Origin: Rutidosis leptorrhynchoides
Taxonomy: Eukaryota; Streptophyta; Magnoliopsida; Asterales; Asteraceae
Assembly: GCF_046630445.1 (NCBI RefSeq)
Contig: NC_092333.1
Coordinates: 4,894,501-4,958,500, forward strand
DNA length: 64,000 bases
Direction: 5' to 3'
Part shown: piece by piece, positions 58,844 through 64,000 of the stretch
Position numbering within the stretch: position 1 is the first letter of the stretch
Layout: every line of letters begins with the position of its first letter
Program-made: the position numbers and the translations under genes
Notes under the pieces: generated by a model
Database searches by the model: none
What the model saw: the letters and a program-made list of their open reading frames with translations, nothing else
What the model was told of the DNA's origin: nothing

Positions 58844-58985
58844 TGTAGTGACCCATCCTAATCCATCTGGACGAAGTCCATATCGATTATAAACGATTCA
58901 CTATAGTTGATTACATCGCGAGGTACTTGACCTCTATATGATACATTTTACAAACATTGCATTCGTTTTAAAAGATAAACTTTCA
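58844..58985 (-). repeat. LTR fragment H (C family end)
   Basis: TAGTGACCCATCCTAATCC to GATAAACTTTCA matches the end of C's 5' LTR (34791-34905: CCGTCCTAATCCATCTGGACG, GAGGTACTTGACCTCTATAT). Interrupted at 58986 by G. Confidence 0.75.
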
Positions 58986-60694
58986 TGTGATGGCCCCGTC
59001 AAAACACTTAACGGCTCCGTCACTTGGTCCCACAGCTTGATCGAACTTAAATGAATTTAACAGATGACATTGCATTCTTTTATTTCAAAAGTTTCCCAAA
59101 AAGGAAAGCATACCAAAATATGTAGTTTAAAAGTAACCCAACATATTAATAATCCAAAGTTGACACAAAACATTGTCAACAACCCACAAGTATTAATTAT
59201 TCAAAAACCGAATGCAAGCCAAAGTTTTATAAATTGTTTCATAAAAATCTGCCCAAATGCATGCAGACTCTTCTAAACACAGCGGAAGCATCACATAAAC
59301 TCAAGTACCTGTGAAAACATGCGAGTAAACTGTCAACACAAAGGTTGAGTGAATTATAGGTTTAAATAATTGAATAAACTTTATACCACAAGATTTAAAA
59401 ATGTTAGAAAACATTAAACATTATTCCATTATCAATGAGCCACCTGGTAATCACTTAACCCTTTATTTACCCTTGCCAAACACAATAAAAATATACACTG
59501 GACAGTGTATCTACAACAAAATACGAAGTACTAAACATTCCGATTATAAATTGCTAGCGCGACTAGCTCAAAATGGGGTTGTCAAACCCGATAGATCTAT
59601 CCGTAGGATTCGCGTTCACCGGTAGAAACCAATGATTACAGTTACCAGACTAGGGAATATTTTTGTCCAACTCACAATGAATAATTTAAATTTAATTGTC
59701 ACTTGTGTCTAAACGTGAAATAAAATGCATGTAATCACAACCCAAAAAAATACTTTGAAAAGTATGTAAAAACGGGACTATAACTCACCTTAATAGTAAC
59801 GAAGTAACCAACACAATTAAGCGAACAGCAAATGTAGTACAGTGATCAGGAATGATCACAACGCCGACCTATAAATAAAGCAGCTCGATATAAATAACTA
59901 ACTTATGTCAAGTCTTAGTATGATAGCTATTGTACATGTTGCAAATAGTTATAGAACAATATTCAATATGCATCGGTTTGATTGGAACAGCTTACGGACA
60001 CACACTTTCTATTTTTAGAAAGTTTCTATTTTTAGCAGGTTTCCATATTTGGAAAGTTTCCATTTTTGGAAAGTTTCTATTTTTGGAAAGTTTCTATTTT
60101 TGGAAAGTTTCCAAATTTAGAAAGTTGCTATTTTAGGAAAGTTTATAAGTTAGGAAAGTTTCCTTAATTGGAAAGTCAACAAAAGTCAACTGGAAGTCAA
60201 AGTCAACCGAAAGTCAACTCAAAAGTCAACCTTGGTCAAACATAGTCAACGTTAATTTTAAAAGTGTAAGTTGTAGTTATAATGTAAGTTATAATGTTTA
60301 TTAAGGTTAAATATGTCTAATTATGTCATAACATAAGTTTAATTAAATTAAAATGAATTATTAAAGTTAATATAAGTTTAAATGATATAATTAATATAAC
60401 ATAAGTATTTAATTAATTAATTAAATATTAGTCATAATATAAATATTATTAATTAATAATAAATTTTAAATCATATCATAAGTATTATTAATTAATAATG
60501 AATTATTAATCATATCATAAGTTTCTAATTATAATTATTAAATCATAAGTATTTAATAATTGAATTACAATTAAATAATAACTAAGCCTTATAATAATTA
60601 AATAATTAATTAATCCTTATTATAAGTCTTATTATAGTAATCTTATAATATAAGTTTAATACTTATCATAAGTATTTTTCATTAATAATAAAAG
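58986..60694 (-). repeat. LTR G (partial, interrupted by F)
   Basis: Starts TGTGATGGCCCCGTC after TTTCA. General layout resembles the ends of B and C LTRs on the minus strand (GTCAACACAAAGGTTG, CAAGATTTAAAA, CGTTCACCGGT), but it is a different family. AT-rich toward 60694, where F begins. Its other end is not seen. Confidence 0.6.
60006..60172. repeat. GGAAAGTTTCTATTTTT tandem repeats in G
   Basis: About nine imperfect 17-19-bp units, followed to 60250 by AAAGTCAAC repeats. Confidence 0.9.
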
Positions 60695-61836
60695 TGTGAC
60701 GATCGCTCCAAATCCATATGGACGAACACGTCATTCATTGATTTCATTGCGAGGTATTTGACCTCTATGTGATACATTTTGTAACATTGTATTCATTTGA
60801 AAAGGTATTTCATAAATGAATATATAAATTCCAGGTTTTTAACATCTGTTGATTCCTACGTATAGACAATCACCATTTAAATGGTTTACAATAATACATC
60901 TGTTGACAATACAGTCAAAATAAGATACATGGTAATAGTTTGGTGAATGCAAGTTTCTTGTATATAGCATGTATGACTCCAAGCACATATCTTGTATCAC
61001 GTATAAGCAAACAGCGGAAGACTTCTAGAATCCTGAGAATAAACATGCTTCAAGTGTCAACACAAAGGTTGGTGAGTTCATAGTTTTAATATTACACATA
61101 ATCCGTATATCAATGTGGATTACAAAAGTTCAGTTGTTTTATTCAAAACGTTTATCAATAGGTTTTACATAAAAGGTGGATCACAAGATTTCAGTTGTTT
61201 CATCCGAAACGTTTATCAATCGGTTCTACAAAATTGAGCACCCTGGTAACTAAACTTTAACGTTTATATAATTTGTACCCTTTGTATAATCATCTTAATA
61301 ATACACGCAAACCAACGTGTACGCTTCTCAAATAGCATACGTCCGTTAAAAGGCTAGTGCTCTAGCTCGGACGGGGATATCAAGCCCTATGGATCCATAT
61401 ACTACTACTCGCACCCACCAGTTCTTATAACTGGCAGTTACTAGTTACCAAAGCTAAGGGATTTTTGGTTCAAACTCAGTGTAGAATTTAGTATGTACTT
61501 GTATCCATTGTGTTTAAAATAAAGTGCATGTATTCTCAGTCCAAAAATATATATTGCAAAAGCAATTAAAAAGGGAGCAAATGAAACTCACTGTTTAATA
61601 TTGATATACAATATTGTAGGAAAGCACGTAGATGCATCGGAGATGATAAACACGAGGTTTGATTCACAAAAATACCCCCAAACATTACCCATAATTTTCT
61701 TGGCAATAACCCATAATTTTCTTAGCTCTAGCTCGCTTGGAAACCATTTTGAAAGTGACAAGCTCATAACCTCGTCGTAGTATTTTATGTATAATACTAA
61801 TTAATAATAATAATAAGATTATTAATAATATTAATC

Positions 61837-61837
<1 letters not shown>

Positions 61838-61925
<88 letters not shown>
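61838..61925. repeat. (AAT)n microsatellite in F LTR
   Basis: About 29 AAT units at the same LTR position as in D and E. Confidence 0.96.
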
Positions 61926-61926
<1 letters not shown>

Positions 61927-61978
61927 TAAATACGGAGTAATATGTATGTGTGTGTGTTAATGTGTCGAGCAAAATGCC

Positions 61979-61987
61979 ATTTTATAG
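61979..61987 (-). promoter_or_regulatory. F LTR TATA box
   Basis: Minus strand CTATAAAAT, 21 bases downstream of the palindrome pair, as in D. Confidence 0.6.
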
Positions 61988-62008
61988 TATCAGGCCAGAC
62001 TTTTGCCT

Positions 62009-62056
62009 CCATGCGATCGCATGGATTTATAGGCTTGTGGCCATGCGATCGCATGG
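62009..62056 (-). promoter_or_regulatory. F paired palindromes
   Basis: Two perfect CCATGCGATCGCATGG copies at 62009 and 62041, 32 bp apart. Confidence 0.82.
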
Positions 62057-63004
62057 CCTCAGATTCCAGCTCACAAATTTTTGTTTTCTTGTTTGTCGAC
62101 ATAATATTAAATTAATATAAATATAATATATATAATTTATACAATTAATTATATATTATATTAAATTCACGTGCATAGTTGACTTGTAATTTTTGTTCTG
62201 ATAAGTCGTACGTCATCACTCGACTTATGTCCCGGTTCCGATTTTTCGAATGTCCTTTCGTACCTTTAGAACACTTGCATTTTACGTTTCGTGTCACGTA
62301 CCTTTGTCAAAATATAGCCTTAAATTATTCATAAACTATACCACTCATAGTATAACTTAAACTTTCAAATGTTTTGGTCATTTACTTCTATAAATCATCG
62401 TCTCGCTATTTGTTAATATATATATAATATATACATTTTCATTTTGAAATAGTATTTTACTGTAGCAATTCACTGTAGCAAATAGTGATTTTCGAAAACA
62501 CTGTAGCATTTTGAGTAATGTGGCAATTTGAAAACACTGTAGCAAATTAGTGTTTAACTGGTTCATCTTAAATACTTTAGTTAACTTATCTAAATATCAA
62601 TTGAATCAATAAACGAATGTTACTATCGTTTATTATATATATGTATATATCTTTTTAATATACATAAATCAGTTTTTAAATACACATTGGAAGTTATTTA
62701 TAAATAAATTTTAATAATAAATATTTCAACTTATCATATACATTCAAATAGATATTTAAACCAATAAGTTTAATGTACGGTATCATACAATTAATACATT
62801 GTTACCTTTTCATGTTATAGTATATATGTATCTATTTACATATAATTGTTCGCGAATCGTCGAAAACAACCGAAGGGTATTTACATATATAAAAGTAATT
62901 CAAAAATTTTGAGATTCAGTTTTACAGACTTTGCTTATCGTGTCGGAAATGTTAATCATACAAAGATTAAGTTTAAATTTAGTCGAAATTTTTGGGTCAT
63001 CACA

Positions 63005-63030
63005 GTACCTACCCGTTAAAGAAATTTCGT
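63005..63030 (-). other. F polypurine tract region
   Basis: Minus strand AAATTTCTTTAACGGGTAGG then TAC against the LTR, as in C. Confidence 0.65.
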
Positions 63031-63439
63031 CCCGAAATTTGAGTGAGGTCGTCATGGCTAACAATAAAAATGTTTTCATGACGAATATGAGTTGATAAAT
63101 AGAATTTTATTACCGTTGAGTAATATGGATAAAACAATCCAATTACTCGAAGCGTATAAGAGAAGTTATCGTAATAGAGTGAAATGGAGAATAGAGACGC
63201 GTCTTATCTCTTGACGTAGTAACGATTGATTTCCGGAATTTAAGGAATAGAAAATCTTCATTATCTAAATAAGATTTGATTCTTCGGGAATTAAGGAAAT
63301 TATGATTTCCTTTGATTAAATGTGTAATCTACCTCGATTGCTATGTCTGATATTTCGTTATAAATTGACCTCTTCCGTTTCATTTATTTTCACCACTCCT
63401 ACTTTCTTTCCCAATTAATACATTCAAAAGATTGTGAAA

Positions 63440-63613
63440 ATGCTTAATCCAGTTCTGGTTCTTGACCTAATATTTACGTTTGCCACACTCATCCTTCTTT
63501 TCCAGCTCCCACCAGAAGAATCTGTTTATTTCTATTATGCTCTAGGGATAGTTGTATTTATCATTCTCCTGTGTCTTTATATTGCTATACGCATTGATAT
63601 ACACGGTTTGTAA
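63440..63613 (+). CDS. F antisense ORF: 57-residue two-helix membrane protein
   Basis: ATG at 63440, TAA at 63611-63613, opposite in direction to element F and 435 bp inside its 3' LTR, as in D. It begins MLNPVLVLD, with hydrophobic segments at about 5-23 and 35-50, a turn LPPEES and end IDIHGL. The second segment carries one Arg (residue 51, Leu in D). No stop or frameshift, although the surrounding interior carries no other open gene. Orientation relative to the LTR means it needs its own promoter or antisense transcription. Function unknown; an envelope-like role is not supported by its size. Confidence 0.75.
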   Translation: MLNPVLVLDLIFTFATLILLFQLPPEESVYFYYALGIVVFIILLCLYIAIRIDIHGL

Positions 63614-64000
63614 ATTTATGTGTTTTTATCTGGCTTTTATTTTCCATTATATTTCGGAGCTTCATGCTTTCGTTTTCTCTTCCCGACCTTAAGTCAAGCG
63701 GATACTGGTCCAGAATTCGTAGCTATACATTTCAGAATGAACATAGTTAATGTTCTAAGAAGGTAATCGTAATGGCACGATCTTGATTTGTCAAATTACA
63801 AGAATATCCAGAAAAGACCGAATCATCAAGAAAATATTTTCTTGATATGTTTAGAGGTTAAATAGAATAAAAGAGTTATGTAACATGGTTCATTATGAGG
63901 GTGGGATCTGTGAACCTTTATCACGTTCCATTAGAAACTCAGCATGACTTACTGTAATATAATCACGTTGATCAAGTGTCATTATATTATACTAATTCAT
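63614..64000 (-). other. F interior, non-coding
   Basis: Aligns with D (about 21660-21990, reversed). No ORF in the visible part. Confidence 0.6.

Larger units (their letters stand above)
60695..63004 (-). repeat. F 3' LTR
   Basis: TGTGACGATCGCTCCAAATC to GGGTCATCACA; same plan as D and E LTRs, including palindromes, TATA and AAT tract. Confidence 0.9.
60695..64000 (-). mobile_element. Element F: D-family retrotransposon, cut by window edge
   Basis: 3' LTR 60695-63004 (2310 bp), polypurine tract at 63005 onward, then interior in the order seen reversed in D. It contains the antisense membrane-protein ORF. The rest lies beyond 64000. Confidence 0.9.

Noticed and set aside
63440..63613. Envelope gene of a retrovirus-like element
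   Set aside because: 57 residues, antisense, no signal peptide, glycosylation region or fusion motif; too small for an envelope protein.

Overview
This is a transposon-dense stretch of a flowering-plant nuclear genome. The host is probably a eudicot of the daisy family (Asteraceae); that is inferred from the style of the Ty3/gypsy polyprotein and LTRs, not proven. About four fifths of the window is LTR retrotransposon. The only host gene I can name is a single-exon SAUR (auxin-responsive) gene on the minus strand at 51597-52016. A 60-residue ORF at 58010-58192 is an unnamed candidate.

Positions 1-38716 are one nest of five elements. The oldest is C (minus strand, LTRs 29232-30994 and 34790-38716, no pol). 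B (minus strand, a decayed gag-pol Ty3/gypsy element) inserted into C's 3' LTR. B was then hit twice. A1 (plus strand, gag only, 1-6602) inserted into B's 3' LTR. A solo LTR, E, inserted into B's acidic pre-gag ORF, and element D (plus strand, 16521-25708, no gag-pol) later inserted into E. Target-site duplications are visible for E (GTAGG) and D (AATAT); the second ends of A1, B and C lie outside the window.

Positions 38717-48480 hold a second gag-only element, A2 (39735-48320, minus strand). Its LTRs are nearly identical and its TSD is CTCCT. It interrupts a LINE/SINE-like 3' tail. Positions 48480-58840 are lower in LTR elements and hold Stowaway-like and other MITEs, the SAUR gene, a 1.5-kb inverted-repeat element, a 291-bp tandem duplication and microsatellites. 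From 58844 LTR material resumes: fragments H and G, then element F, which runs off the right edge and is of the same family as D.

Four observations stand out. (1) D and F each carry, antisense near the 3' LTR, an intact 57-residue ORF for a small two-helix membrane protein; 36 of 57 residues match and 14 further codons differ only synonymously, which suggests selection on the protein. (2) The A-family LTRs and interiors are built from short hairpins with a constant loop and stems that co-vary from repeat to repeat. (3) C and D both carry a decayed fragment of a host poly(A)-binding-protein coding sequence. (4) LTRs of the D/E/F family carry two 16-bp palindromes exactly 32 bp apart just upstream of the TATA box, with spacing kept while the spacer diverges.

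A1, A2, C, D and F lack reverse transcriptase in the parts seen, so they must have been moved by enzymes supplied by other elements. B shows what an autonomous relative looks like, although its RT and RNase H active sites are now damaged.
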